From positions 41,705,779 through 41,769,778 of the forward strand of contig CM026426.1 of NCBI GenBank assembly GCA_014871385.1: 64,000 nt of DNA, given 5' to 3'. The notes under the pieces are model-generated. The model saw only the letters and a list, made by a program, of their open reading frames with translations, did not search any database and was not told where the DNA came from. This stretch comes from Ceratodon purpureus. Its lineage: Eukaryota > Streptophyta > Bryopsida > Pseudoditrichales > Ditrichaceae. Below, one piece after another: positions 1 through 11,204 of the stretch. Position 1 is the stretch's first letter. Every line of letters starts with the position of its first letter. Position numbers and translations under genes: made by a program.

Positions 1-7
1 CAGGACC

Positions 8-46
8 CTACAGGAGCGGAGTTCAGGACCCTATAGTCAGTAAAAT
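8..46. repeat. Short GGAGCGGAG / GACCCTATAG repeat flank
   Basis: The words GGACCCTA and GGACCCTATAG, and a GGAGCGGAG word, lie left of the family X fragment. Related words lie on its right side (640-690, 804-819). The fragment therefore sits inside, or recombined with, a different low-copy repeat. Confidence 0.4.
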
Positions 47-617
47 AGTCCTATTTTCCGGATTTTTAGACTAGTGGCCGGTTCCCACTGATCCGTCTAT
101 ACTTTCAAGTGGCTGGATTCTCCACCGTCCCGAGACGTAAAGTGGCTGGACACTCCACTGTTCCTCTCTACCACCCGGATAGGGGTATAATAATCCTTTT
201 GTATGACTAGAGACTGGTCCGGATAGCTACTCATTACCGGTTACAGGGACAGAACTCATACTACAACGACATCACCGCACGGTTGCACGGTATCCTAACT
301 ATATCATCTCCCTTCCGGATTGGTTCACAGTAGGTAGTCCGGCTTTTATCCCATCGACAGGAAGCCAGCGGTCCGATCTTGGATTCCGGTGTACACACGA
401 CTCTCCGTGCCCTTAAGACTACCAGCCACCGCTGCATTACGTCTCTCAATCCCTCCAGGCTCCTTCCGGTACTGGAAACCGTCAACACTTGACGCTTGAC
501 ACCTTCCCAATTTCTCCGGGCCCTCTCTAAACTACCACACTATTCAACACTCATCTGGAACACTACTAGAGACAAGAGTACCAACAAACCATTACGGTAA
601 CGGGCCCGTCAGTCAGC
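47..617 (-). mobile_element. Fragment of family X element (3' noncoding part)
   Basis: This stretch matches about 25307-25870 almost base for base and is the reverse complement of about 9590-10140. Those two regions lie in the 3' untranslated part of the two complete family X elements. Similarity starts at the CCTATTTTCCGG word near 47 and stops near 617. Neither true element end (TGTG or TACA) is present, so this is an internal fragment. The short ORF at 261-488 is a chance frame inside it. Confidence 0.85.
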
Positions 618-637
618 GGACGTTGCTTGTACTTCAG

Positions 638-690
638 CGGAGAGCGGAGAGCGGTGAGCGGAGATTTGGAGAGCGGAGAGCATAGAATGG
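638..690. repeat. GGAGAGC-rich tandem motif
   Basis: An imperfect run of GCGGAGAGC units ends in GAGAGCATAGAATGG. The same motif appears inverted near 18800-18833 (CCATTCTGTGCTCTCCGC). The two copies bracket about 18 kb. See the finding on a possible larger unit. Confidence 0.6.
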
Positions 691-1560
691 GGACAAAACC
701 TAAAAATAACACTTTTTTTACTAAAAATATAATATAAAATTAGAAGATTCGAATATTCTCCGTATATTTTTAGAAATAGTCTTATTTTAGTAATTTAATT
801 GACCCTATAACTGTGGACGAATTACAGTATTTTCATTGAATTTGTAGTTCATTTTCTCTTTTCTTGGTGATTAAATTTTTAACGTGCACCAATTACTATG
901 CTCCAGCTCCTTCTAACTAGTTCAGGCATACGATAATTCCCCTTACCTCCTCACATTTATATGCAAATTACTACTTAAAATGTATTGGTATTGAACCTCT
1001 TAAGAGGGATCAAGTAACATTTAATTTCGTAACATTTTCTAAACATTGCTATAATTCATCCTCCATAGTCTACATGCCTTTCAACTTTTTTTTTTAATTT
1101 TTTTTTTTTTTTTTTTTATATTAACTTCCATTATTCAATCTATCTTGTTCAAGGGGACAAAAGAGTCCTTTCCTTTAATTCTCTTTCATTTTATTTTCTC
1201 TTTCATTTTCTCAGTCCCCTTCATATTATTTTCAACCTTCATATTTATTTTTGCTTTTGTTTACTTTTATTTTATTGTTTTCATTTTTTATAAATGTTTT
1301 TTTTTTTTTTTTTTTTTTTGCTTTAATAATTTCATTTTTTTTATTTTTTTTTTTAAATTTTTAATGCTAAATGACTTCTGCTCAACCCTCATCCTTTTCC
1401 GTTCAGATTAGGACGATGACAACTTTTAAATGAATGAAAAGCCGATTTTCAAGGCCGCCAAGCATCTTCTTCAGAGATATTTAAGATAGGATTATGGAAT
1501 GTCTCTTCCTCTTTTGTGTTGGTGTTTTGTGAAGCTCTTTTCCGTAGTGCGGAACAGCGG
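691..1560. other. AT-rich stretch with poly-T tracts, no gene seen
   Basis: Low-complexity AT-rich DNA with poly-T tracts at 1086-1118 and around 1298-1319. The 88-codon frame at 1145-1411 is only Phe/Ile from T-runs and is not a gene. The word CTTATTTTAGTAA followed by GACCCTATAACTGTGG occurs at 783-819. Confidence 0.7.
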
Positions 1561-1591
1561 TTAGGAAGACGTCAGAGATATTGTTGTTTCA

Positions 1592-1978
1592 CTTGCGGAC
1601 GATGTTTGTCCATTTCAACCATATGTTGAGGTGGAGGACGAAGAAGAGGTGGTGGCCAACAGCCAAGGGCGTCCTTTAACAACGGATGCTGACGTGCAAC
1701 CGGATGTAAGAGCTGACCCTCCACGTTCAGAAAATTCGGATGATATCATAGTGCTGGAGGAGGACGCAGATGTGCCTTCGCAACCTCCTGCATACTCCAA
1801 GGTTGGAAAGATCTCAAGGGGAACCTATTCCAGGGAATCAGTGAATCGGAGGCGGGGAGGTGGGCCATTGTTGAAGCGTTCATACCAAGGACACTTGCCA
1901 AATGAAGGAACAAAGGTGAACGCAAATGTAGTTTTCCTGCAGTACAGTCAGCGGCTGGTAGTCCTGCTGATAGTGTAG
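1592..1978 (+). pseudogene. Acidic reading-frame fragment, unknown
   Basis: An open frame of about 115 codons follows 1631 and can be read upstream to a TAG near 1573. It is rich in Asp/Glu with a DDIIVLEEDAD patch, followed by an Arg-rich stretch with RRRGGG. It has no domain I recognise. It lies just beyond the C-terminal end of the MULE gene but on the opposite strand, so it is not part of that gene. The composition looks coding (a disordered acidic-then-basic tail), and it may be a leftover exon of another mobile-element gene. Confidence 0.35.
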
Positions 1979-2264
1979 TGGGCAACCCTAAACGTGTTAG
2001 GTTCGAAGATTAGGACATCTAATAACAAGTATATGTTGGCTGTAATAAAGGGTACATGTCAGAGGATACGAGGTATATAGTGCACTTGTTCAAGATAGAA
2101 TGTATTGAAATAGAATGCAATCAATGTGAACGACAAAGCCTTTATAATGAAAAAGTCAATACAGCTTCTATATTGCTGACTTAGTACATGGGATATTACT
2201 AAAATCATTCACTACGTGAAAAATGGCCATTGCGGAAATGGAAGTTCTAAAGTAGGAGGGCTAC

Positions 2265-5200
2265 CTACTTCTTCGCCAAGGGGTGACGTAAGATTCCACT
2301 CTCTAGGAGTAGCTTGACCTCGTTGAAGCTAAAGGTAGGCGCATGGATGAAAAGCTCGGCTTCGGGATCACGGTTGCAGACCTTCAAGAGTATGTAGTAT
2401 AGGTGCTTACAATACGTGAACTGAGTCCTGCCTCGGAACGAAGTCATCGTCTTCTTAAATGCAGGACAAGTGCAACCAGGGTAAGAACTGATGGTAATCT
2501 GGTACCGTGTGATGTGTGGAGCGACGCCCGAATCCAGCCCAATGATGCAATCGTGGCCCGGCTCAGGTATCATGGTGACGGAACGGAGGCGCGCTTTGAG
2601 GGACTCGGAGGAGCCCATGGACAGTCGCTACGCCGGATTGGGATGAGTGGCAGTGCGCTTCACCATCTTGCCGTCTCTCTTGCCTGGGTAGCGGTCAGCG
2701 TCTGCAGGGATTGGCACCGAGCTGAGATTTGCAGGGGGCGGGGCAGAGGAGAAGAGGCGTCTCGGGGAGACCGGCTTCCTCAGCGGAAGTTGAAACCCTG
2801 CTGCTTCGAGGGCAAGAATCTCGGTGAGCTTTAGGTTAGTACCTAGTTTCACTAGCCAGACCTCTAGAATGGAGGGCAATTTCTGGTCCTTTGAGTAGTG
2901 TGCAACCCATTTGCGCTTAGAGCCTTTCACGCAGCGCTCAATATCGTCGGAGCAGAAGAAGAACTCTGTCTTCTCGACTGTGTTCCTGCGATAGTTAGTC
3001 CAAAGCCCAGTGTAGGTCGGTGGAGCTGTGCAATGGGGCCCCCTGACGATTCTCTCAGTGCACTTCTTTTTCGTTTCAGCTCTTTGGGCCCAGCAGCACT
3101 TTGCAGAAAGTTTGTGAAGTCTCGAAATGTGCCACTCCTTGACGTCGACCTTGGTTTCTTCAACCGCGTTGACGTGGCGAATGCCGTCCTTGTTCACAGG
3201 TGAAGGTAGAGGGGAATCAACTTCCTGGGCAGGAGATTGGGTACCTTCTACCTCGGTGTCGTGTTCGGAGTCGTCTTCCACAATGATGGGCATTCGGAGA
3301 GGGCGAGCCATGACGGCACGTCTTGGGCCTCTTGGGCGTGAGAAGTTTGTCTTGTCCGGGCGATGAGACTCCTCGTCAGCTCCGATGGGGACGTCGGCTT
3401 TTCGCTTCTGTGAACCGAAGACTTCCGCTCCAGGCATGATAGGCTGACGGGTGCAGAACTCATCCGCGCCTGGCATATCGAGCATGGGCTTATCGAGCAG
3501 TGTAGGATTTCCCCATTTCTTCGCGTTGCGTTCGGCCATCCGGAGCCTGAGTTCCTTCTTGGACGGTCCTGTACCGCCGACGTCACCTTTAAGGAACTGG
3601 TAGTAGTTAACAACCTGTAGAAAAGCCCGAACGAAATCGTCCACGGTAGCAACGTAGAGGTCGTTCCCGTTGTTTCCTGAAGCTTGGAGCCACTTGTTAT
3701 GAATTGTTTCGGCTAGGTTACAGGTCGGCATCTCTGTGAGTTCTTCTTCCGTGAATTTTTGCAGTGTAGATAGTAGGTGACGTTAGATTCACCGATTAGA
3801 GTTTTGTAGGTTAGGGCTAGGAAACCAGTATCAAAATCATCAAAATGGAGTGCAGAAATCATACCGTGGTCATGAATCCCCCCCACTGGCGAAAGCGGTG
3901 GTGCCAGAATGACAGCCACTAATCGAGTTTGATGAGCCCGCTCTCGCCAACGACCCCGGTGGATGCCCACCATGCTCGCAACGCGTGGTACAGAGTTTCC
4001 GCCTCTGTTATGCTGGTCGCATTCTTGTACTGAGTACACATCTTCTTGTGTTGTTCCCAGAGTTCTTCGGGGAAGTGCTTCTGCGTATACGCCACCATTT
4101 TCTGAGTCCAGTGGAAAAAGCACGACCTCTCCCGGTCCTCCATTGGGTCCTCTTTGTTGCCATTGCCGTAAAGGATTCGCACTGCATTCCAATTCGCCTG
4201 TGCGTTATCCGCCATGAACCCCTTGAAGTTCGGCGCTGCAACGCCATTGTTCTCCATGACCAGGTTCAGGTTTTTCCAGAAGACGAGCTGGGCCTCCGTG
4301 TCCTCGGACTGCATGTCGCAAGTGGCGATTGTCATCACGCGGCAGTAGGTGGCGTCGTACACATGGCACGCCATCGTCGACCAGTCTTTGACGCGTTTTA
4401 CATGGTCGAACATGATCCATGCGTTCTCCAAGTCGCCAACTGCTTGCATACGGGTGACCAAGTCGACACCACTTCCCGGCCCGACCTCCGACATCTTGAA
4501 GACGAAGACTTTGTCACGCATAGATCCCTGACCAGGAAACCTATTCTCCTGGACATACGCCTAGAGACTGTTACCACAGAGCTTGGTGATACCGTCCATG
4601 ATTCCGTACCTTTTGAATTTTTTGAAGGTGGTGACTTTGTTGCGGATGTTTGGTGACGCCATGTCTTTGCAACGATCTTGAACAGGAACCAGCTCCTCCA
4701 TCGTCAGCTTCCTCGGTGGTGCATCCTCGGGCTGTAGAAGGTAGCTGCCGATGAGGAGTTTGCTCGCCTCCAGGACAACGGCGCTCTTTGTTGCTTTGTT
4801 GTTCATCTCTACCTGCTCTTCTATTAAGCTACTAATCTCTGCTTTAGAGTCTCTGTAGTCTCTAACTTTCATTGGATGATCATGTGTTCCTATGTGAATA
4901 CAAGCTCTAGTCTGATTTGCTTTGCCCACTACGTAATAAATCTTAGCCTCGCATGTAGCTACACATGATGGAGGTTCTTTACATACCTTGCATACTAGCG
5001 TGGAGTCAGATGGAGGAGGCTGATCCATGAGAAAAGCTTGCAGGGTAGAGCCTTCGAACTCAGTCTCGTTAACCTCGAAGATCTTGGGAACACGCTTGAG
5101 GAAGTCACACTCCTGGTTGCTGCAGCCCAACCATCCGACGCAGGTGGAACTTCGAAAAGAGAGTCCGAAGTCGTTTTTGATGTTTGTTGTGATGGTCTTG

Positions 5201-5946
5201 GTCCACAAGTGTCCGTCGTATCGTTTGTCCATTCCTTGCATTGACTTGGCGGCGAGCTTAGAGGATCCTGCAGCAGCTGGGGGCAACTCAAAAAGAACCG
5301 GACCATCAAACTTCGCAGGCAAGTACTCGACTCTCTCGTGTCTAATAGTGGAATAGTCTATCTTCTTCAAAATGTTTTTCAACCCACGCGTCTTAGCAAT
5401 CTCTTTAAGGAGCTGAACAATGCTAACTGTGACCTGGGACAATGGACGAGACACAATGGAAGGAGGAGCATCTGCGTGGACCTTGGGCACCGACTTGACG
5501 GGACTGACTTCGTCATCAGAAGAGAGAGATATGACTGTCGGAGGGGGAGGTTTCTCTACGTCTGAAGTTTCGGTTTTAGGCTCAACTTTGACCTTGACAT
5601 CACGAGGTAAGGGAGTCTGAGTTGTGCAAGTAGAAGAGCGACGGGGGGTGAGGATCTCAGTGGATGCAGCCATCAGAGAATCAGTAAGACCATAGACCCT
5701 ATAGGATCCAGGGAGAAGTCTCCACTGCAACATATTGTTCTCATCCCTCAGTGAAGGTTGCCCGAGGGTGTGGGTAACCTCCGCAGTAACGTCATCAAAG
5801 ATCTCCTCCTCTATACTGATGGAATCCTCACGGAAATGGAATCTGAGACTCAGGCGAAGAGAGGAAACTGTAGCTAGACCATCGTCATCTACGCGAAACC
5901 TAAGAGGGATGCCCATGCCTTGGGCGTACAGACAAACCATCCCCAT
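2265..5946 (-). pseudogene. MULE (Mutator-like) transposase with SWIM zinc finger
   Basis: One long minus-strand frame from the ATG at 5946 covers a whole MULE transposase. The N-terminal 200 residues are acidic and disordered (SLSSDDE). They are followed by a Cys/His region ending in GTHDHP, typical of the FLYWCH/WRKY-GCM1-type domain of MULEs. The transposase core comes next: YDATYCRVM (first catalytic Asp), FMADNAQANW (second) and CFFHW. After a probable intron (donor near 3864, acceptor near 3735) comes CNLAETIHNKWLQ, a disordered middle, and a SWIM zinc finger, CTCPAF..CKH, near 2405-2510. Three TAG codons interrupt an otherwise continuous frame, at 4561-4563, 3919-3921 and 2628-2630; in each case the same frame resumes at once. 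The element is therefore recent but probably dead. I could not identify its terminal inverted repeats. Confidence 0.88.
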
Positions 5947-6480
5947 ATTCGCAGGTAACTCAGGGAAGAAGGGAGAAGAGTGAATGTGCTACCGAAGTGG
6001 TATCCCGAGAGAAAAGTGAGAGGATTGATGCATCGGTGTTGATCATTATATTGAGGTTGGAATGTCCATGTGGACGACTAGATAATAATTCATCCTGTTA
6101 GGCAACGAATGTATGATTAAAGAGAGACGGCGCTAACTGATTAGAATGTTGCTTTTTGCAGGCCCAAGTTTACGAGGTAGGAGTTTTTAGTACTAAGCGA
6201 AGCATTTAATATTTGAATCGTGGAACCGATTCTATTTGATATGAAGTTTGGTAACTTTAGAGTGAGCCGTCAGTTGCTCCCATATTTAATACAAGTATTC
6301 CATTGGGTGATAAAACCTATTATTATTTTGTGGGCTTCTTTTTTTCTTCTTCCAATTTAGATTGATCACATGAACTTTAAATCTAAATGCATTTATTTTT
6401 AGTTTAAATTAAATTAAGTAGTTTAAGCATAAGGTAAGTATTTAGGACTGAGAGAGATGGGTTGGAGGTTTGGGATATAT
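5947..6480. other. Spacer between MULE and ParB/methyltransferase gene
   Basis: No convincing reading frame. It should hold the MULE 5' end on the minus strand and the promoter of the rightward gene. A TATA-like word (GATATATAAG) lies at about 6474-6483. Confidence 0.5.
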
Positions 6481-6485
6481 AAGAT
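6473..6485 (+). promoter_or_regulatory. Possible TATA box of the ParB/methyltransferase gene
   Basis: The word GATATATAAGATG lies about 60 bases before the first in-frame ATG (6544). The spacing is plausible for a plant promoter. It is only a word match. Confidence 0.35.
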
Positions 6486-6543
6486 GAAGGGTAGTTAGAA
6501 GAAGAGCTATTTTGTGACAAGAGTTCTCACTTTAGTTAGACAC

Positions 6544-6816
6544 ATGAAGGAGTGTGGACAATCATCTCCCTCCACTTGTGTCACTCGTAAATCTAGAAGA
6601 AAAGCATATGGTACATATTTTACGAATAGGAGAGCGAGGAAGAGGAGAGAGTCACGTAGAAAGGCAAACTCTAGAGGCAACCTCTTAGGAGCACCTCTGA
6701 AGGTTCGAGGAGCTGGGCTGCCATTGGCAATTAAATTTTGTAGCATTCGTGAACTCATTCTGGAGTCTATAGTAGAGGTAGAAGAGGAGGTTTTAGTGGA
6801 CAACTTAGTTGAGCAT
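6544..6816 (+). pseudogene. Exon 1, left half (basic N-terminus)
   Basis: The first in-frame ATG, at 6544, follows a TAG about 45 bases upstream. The product has a strongly basic patch (RRARKRRESRRK) that could be a nuclear localisation or nucleic-acid-binding segment, then an acidic stretch (EVEEEVLVDN). The frame runs into the family X element at its AGCAT target site. Without the element it continues in phase at 10345 (VEH then WEHDV). Confidence 0.6.
6812..6816 (+). repeat. Target-site duplication AGCAT (left)
   Basis: AGCAT directly precedes the TGTG terminus of the family X element and is repeated at 10340-10344 directly after its TACA terminus. This fixes both ends of the insertion to the base. 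Confidence 0.9.
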
Positions 6817-7406
6817 TGTGAAAAGTGATTTCCACGGTTGGCACACCGGAATACTAATTCCGGTAGAAAAAAAATGATAAAAATTAAAAATTTGTGTTAG
6901 GAACACGGAAGTATTACTTAGAAAAGTGTAACAACCGGTTAAGACGGTTGGCTGAAGGAATAAGGAAACCGGAAGAGCATCCAGGTGAGATCCGGTCATC
7001 GGAAGTCGAAGGAGAGGAAGCACCGTCCCTGAGACGGAACCGTGACCCAGCGGACTTAGGGTAACAGCCGGAGGGTGCGATTCACGCGGGAAAAGTGGCT
7101 GCAACCATTAAAGCGCCGCCGGCCGCGACCGTTCAATTAATAAAGGCTACGACCGTCCGTCATAATGAGCTACAAACGGGCGAGAGTAAGTGCAGGTATA
7201 AGAGGAGGAAGAGCAACCGTGCTCCTCCTTTCTTTTGTCATTTTGTTGAGCGCTGGATCCTTGTGTTCCTCGGCGGAGTGCGCAGGTTGGGATTGTGACG
7301 GTAGGAGAGAGACGGTGAGACGGAAGTGTTTCCGTTAGTCGAGGGATTGTGGTGAGGACCGTGCGTGCAGGTGCTACCGGAGTGACAGTGACGAGGATTT
7401 AGCAGG

Positions 7407-9280
7407 ATGGGTAGGAAGGGGAAAGAGCCGGCGGAGGAGGGACCGTTGTTGAAGGTACAACGGGTCATGCCGTTGATGCCGGTAGACAACGGAGAGTGGG
7501 AGCTCCTCCGGACCGCCTTAGAGGTCATGGGCTGTGAGTTACTATTGGACAAGGCGTGGGGGTGGAGACAGTCCCTTCCGGCACAAGAGATTCTCGTCAA
7601 GAACCCCGACAATCGTGGAACCATCCAGGGAGAGCCGGAACAATGGACGGCACAAGACTGGAGCGATACGTACGGCTTCACCAACGTTGGGGAGGTTTTG
7701 GTACCGGAGGCCCGGGATTTCGTGTGGAATTATATCACGGGGTCTGGAGACAAGAGGGAAGGGTGGGACCTGGACGACATCAAGGATGCGAGAGCCCGGA
7801 GGGTGGTAGGGTTTATGAACCCTATTTTCCATCCGGAAAAGCCCAAACGGATCACCATCAAATGGGCGTCTATTTTCCTAAGAGCCATGGACGGTGAGAT
7901 CTCCCTAGACTGGGGCCTCATGATAAAGACGATAGTCGACCGGCGGGTAGCCAACCTCCGGAAGACCAAGAAGCAGGCCACCTGCCTTCCGTCTTTCCTC
8001 GTCCACCTCTACCGTCACCGGGGACTGTTGAACCCTAAGGAGATCCTGGAGTATGACGAACTGAAGAGCATGCAAAGGTACGCTAAACCGGAAGAGGTGT
8101 CTGATCAGGAGGATAATGACGACTGTATGGAGGTCTCACCCACGCCGGCTAAGAGACCCCGGCCCAGCCCGGAGAAGGGACAGCCGTCCGGATCACCTCG
8201 GACTCCCACCCCTACCAAGCGGAACCTGAACACGGACGTCCTCAAACCCACCGGACCACTGGACCACACTGGGGACCCGTGCCAAGACTTAGTCAACCTT
8301 TTGGAGCAGGTGTCGGCGTATGCCCAGTTCCTACAGTCAACTAGGCAGCTGGAGGGCCGGTTGGCGAAGGAGGTGGTTTCACTTACTGGCACTAACCGGT
8401 TGGAAGAGTGCCTGGTTATCCTTCGCAAGCACCGGGACCTAGCCAGTCTACAGGCCAAGCACATTGACCAGATGGAGCAGTACTGGGAGAGGATCAACAA
8501 GCTCGAGCAGGAGGTGCATGATGCCCAAAAGGACTTCAATGACGCCCGTGACCGGGCAGCTCATGCCATCCAGTCGGTTGTAGAGGTCAAGGCCACCTTA
8601 GCCCTTCCGGTGGATGTGGCCAATCAGTGCGCCGTCTACCAAGCCTTCTTGACCCGTCAGCCGGATCCGGCTCGGAAGTTGATCGTGAAATTCATGCACG
8701 ACCGGACGCAGGTGATGAGGGACACTTGGTTGCAGATGAGACACTTCGTGGAGATCATCAGCGCCGGAAAGGACGGCCCGTCAAGACCACCAGAGCCACC
8801 GGCAGATCGAGAGGAGCCCAGACCATCGGCACCAACCATGGGATCGGCACAGGTACTACCTTTAGCCTCTCCGGTACAGTCGACCATCCGGCCAGTGCAA
8901 CCGGACCCTGGACAACCGTTGGAGGATCCTCTCCCGGACACTTGGACAGTTTGCACAATCTGCCCTACCCGGCTGGACTTCAGACTGTCAACCCCGAGAA
9001 CATCTCTTTGGAGGCGGCCCAAGGTCCACCACCGGAAGACTATGTTCCGGTACAGGGATCTCCGGAACATATCCAGGTGGATCTCGGCGTAACCCCGGTG
9101 GCAGCACGATCTCCCTCCCCGGCGGTCCAAGCAGGACGAGCCCGGAAGGCCATCGACCAGCCGGCAGCTGATACCCCGGAAGAAGGCCCCTCGCTAAAGA
9201 GGCTGAAGAAAGGAGGACAGAAGAAGGAACGGATGGATGGAACCCGGCACAGCCCACGGTTCGATAAGAACAAGGAGTAG
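7407..9280 (+). pseudogene. Family X single ORF, copy B, one frameshift
   Basis: Starts MGRKGKE at 7407. It reads as the 623-residue protein of copy C up to about 8940, where one base is missing (ACTT against ACCTT in copy C); the frame then shifts and the correct reading continues to the stop at 9278-9280. The region after residue about 100 (FMNPIF, a helical segment with WASIF, a Lys-rich NLRKTKK, then LPSFLVHLYRHRGLL) resembles the domain named putative plant transposon protein (Pfam Transposase_32). A Pro/Ser segment with KRPRPSPEK follows, then a coiled coil (residues about 330-400) and a disordered Pro-rich tail with a basic end. No catalytic motif is visible; a Gag-like or DNA-binding structural role is a guess. 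Confidence 0.8.
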
Positions 9281-10339
9281 AAGTTAGGATAAGGACCGGA
9301 TAAACTGGCAGCTACTAACGATGGGGCTCAAGTACACCCGGCTGTCAATCCGGATAGATAGCGGCACTAACTAGGAATAGAAGGCGGCCAGCGGTCCCGG
9401 ATACCCGGGATCCAAGATCTGGAATTTCTGGATCTCGGTTGGCCACTTGGTTGCTTTAAGCCCGATAGGTTTAGTACTTAAGCTGGACGTTTTTCCAAGG
9501 CAGGGGCCTTGTTTTGTACGCCGTTTTGTTGTTGCAATTGAGAATATACTTTTGATTTTGTTGTGTCAACCGGCTGGCTGACGGGTCCGTTACCGTAATG
9601 GTTTGTTGGTACTATTATCTTCAGTAGTGTTCCGGAGGAGTGTTGAACAGTGGGATAATTTGGAGAGCGCCCGGAGAGATTGGGAAGGTGTCAAGCGTCG
9701 AGTGTTGACGGTTTTCAGTCCCGGAAGGAGCCTGGAGGATAGGAGAGACGTACTGCAACAGAGCTGGTAGTCTTAAGGACACGGAGGGCCGTGTGTACAC
9801 CGGGATCCGGAAACGGACCGGTCGCTTCCTGTAGATGGGATAAAAGCCGGATTTCCTACTGCGAACCAATCCAGAAGGGAGATGATATAGTTAGGATACC
9901 ATACAACCGTAAGGTGATGTCGTTGTAGTATGAATTTCGTATCCATAACCGGCACTGAGTAGCTATCCGGACCGGTACCTAGCCATACGGAAGGATTATT
10001 ACTCCACTCTCCGGGTGGTAGATAGGAACAGTGGGGTGTCCAGCCACTTTAAGTCACGGGACGGTGGAGAATCCAGCCACTTGAAAGGATAGACGGATCA
10101 GTGGGAACCGGCCACTAGTCTAAAAAGCCGGAAAATAGGAACGAGGCAAAAACTACCGGACCAGGCGGACCGGTCGTGAGACGGAAGACAGTTGGATTCG
10201 AGTCGTAATTTCCGTTATGATCTAAAAGGAGGAAAACTATAGGTCTTCGTGGGAACGAACACGGAGTGGTTTACTTTGGAGGGTAGTTAGAGTGAATTAA
10301 GTGCCTTCCGGAGGAATACGGGTACCACGATGTGCTACA
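9281..10339 (+). other. Family X 3' noncoding region
   Basis: About 1 kb with no conserved frame but strongly conserved between copies B and C. The fragment at 47-617 comes from this part. Rich in CCGG and CCGGA words. Its last bases, GTGCTACA, form the element terminus. Confidence 0.8.
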
Positions 10340-10344
10340 AGCAT
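10340..10344 (+). repeat. Target-site duplication AGCAT (right)
   Basis: Second copy of the 5-bp target site of family X copy B. Confidence 0.9.
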
Positions 10345-10512
10345 TGGGAGCATGACGTAATAAGTAGCGGAGAAAAAGAGATAGAGATGACGGAAGAACT
10401 TGGGTTCAATTCCAGTCCGACTTTAGGGACACCACAACCTTCTTTCGGTTTGAAGGAGTGTTCGACAAGAGGATCGGATTGACAGTCGGGCGACCATTCT
10501 AACACAGATGTG
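10345..10512 (+). pseudogene. Exon 1, right half
   Basis: Continues the frame of 6544-6816 in phase after the insertion (WEHDVISSGEKEIEM). One TGA lies at 10480-10482; CGA to TGA would explain it. A donor-like GTAAGT follows at 10513. Little can be said about function; it is acidic and Ser-rich. Confidence 0.55.
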
Positions 10513-10622
10513 GTAAGTTTCATAATCAATACATTAAAATATGCTAAATCTAAATTATGTATTTTTGAGAGTTACATTCAATTCTATGTAATGTCTTCGC
10601 GTTTTATTCTTTTACTGTTTAG

Positions 10623-11204
10623 AATTATGATGCCGCGACAAACTGAGTGTTGTCTAGAAAAAGGGATCCGAAGTAGTAATACTCGGCATAGTCTTAAATA
10701 TTTGCGCAGATTGTCGATTGGTTTAGGATTGACCAAGAGGTTGTAGAGGAAAAGACGCCAGAAGTGGATGCGGGCGAGAAGTCAGAACTTGAGACATTGA
10801 TAAAAGTGGCTCGGAGAGCGAGACGCAAAATTATGGAGGCGGGCGAAGGTGGGGAAGCATTAGCTGCGAGACGAGAGGGTCAAGGGGACTCGGGAAGCCC
10901 ATCGCAAATGAGTGTCGACGACAACCAATCGCAGGGTAGGATGGCGGGGCCCGTAGAAGACATTGAGTGTGAAGAGGTTGAGAATGTGGATAGAGGCCGT
11001 GGTCGAGGGAGAGGTGGAGGTGCTCGTGGGAGAGGGAGAGGACGAACTCGTGGGAGCAGTGCCTGTGAGGCAGCATCCAAACTCGCATCCGTGGCGACTG
11101 ACCGTGAGGACGAAGAGATGGAGAGTGAGCGTGGACCTGAGCGTGTGGAGGAAGAGATGGAGAGCCAGGGCGGAGAATCCGATCGAGCACCGGCCACAGA
11201 CGAG
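10623..11204 (+). pseudogene. Exon 2: acidic and Arg-Gly rich region
   Basis: An acceptor-like CTGTTTAG precedes the exon, and GAG|GTAAGG at 11205 ends it. The product includes DWFRIDQEVVEEKTPEVD, then an RGRGRGRGGGARGRGRGRTR block (an RGG-box type region often used for RNA binding) and repeated acidic DREDEEMESE units. Ala-rich coding-like sequence with the repeated phrase ANHIA/ANHVA continues to about 11790, with a TAA and a TGA. Confidence 0.5.

Larger units (their letters stand above)
6817..10339 (+). mobile_element. Complete family X element, copy B (3.5 kb)
   Basis: The element starts TGTGAAAAGTG and ends GTGCTACA, flanked by a perfect AGCAT duplication. It aligns over its whole length with the inverted copy at 25106-28622. 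Layout: a 590-base GC-rich leader, one long ORF, then about 1 kb of noncoding 3' sequence. The TG..CA ends and 5-bp duplication are those of an LTR or integrase-type insertion. However, the two ends are not repeats of each other, and there is no reverse transcriptase or integrase. It could be a solo LTR of unusual length carrying an ORF, or a non-autonomous element of unknown class. Confidence 0.88.

Noticed and set aside
1145-1411. 88-codon ORF on the plus strand
   Set aside because: It is made of T-runs (Phe/Ile/Leu only) in low-complexity DNA.
2403-5983. Several plus-strand ORFs of 60-223 codons
   Set aside because: They are antisense shadows of the MULE gene, which has clear transposase and SWIM motifs on the minus strand.
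6817-10339. Terminal inverted repeats or LTRs for family X
   Set aside because: Comparing the ends gives only TGT/ACA in common; no longer inverted or direct terminal repeat was found by eye.
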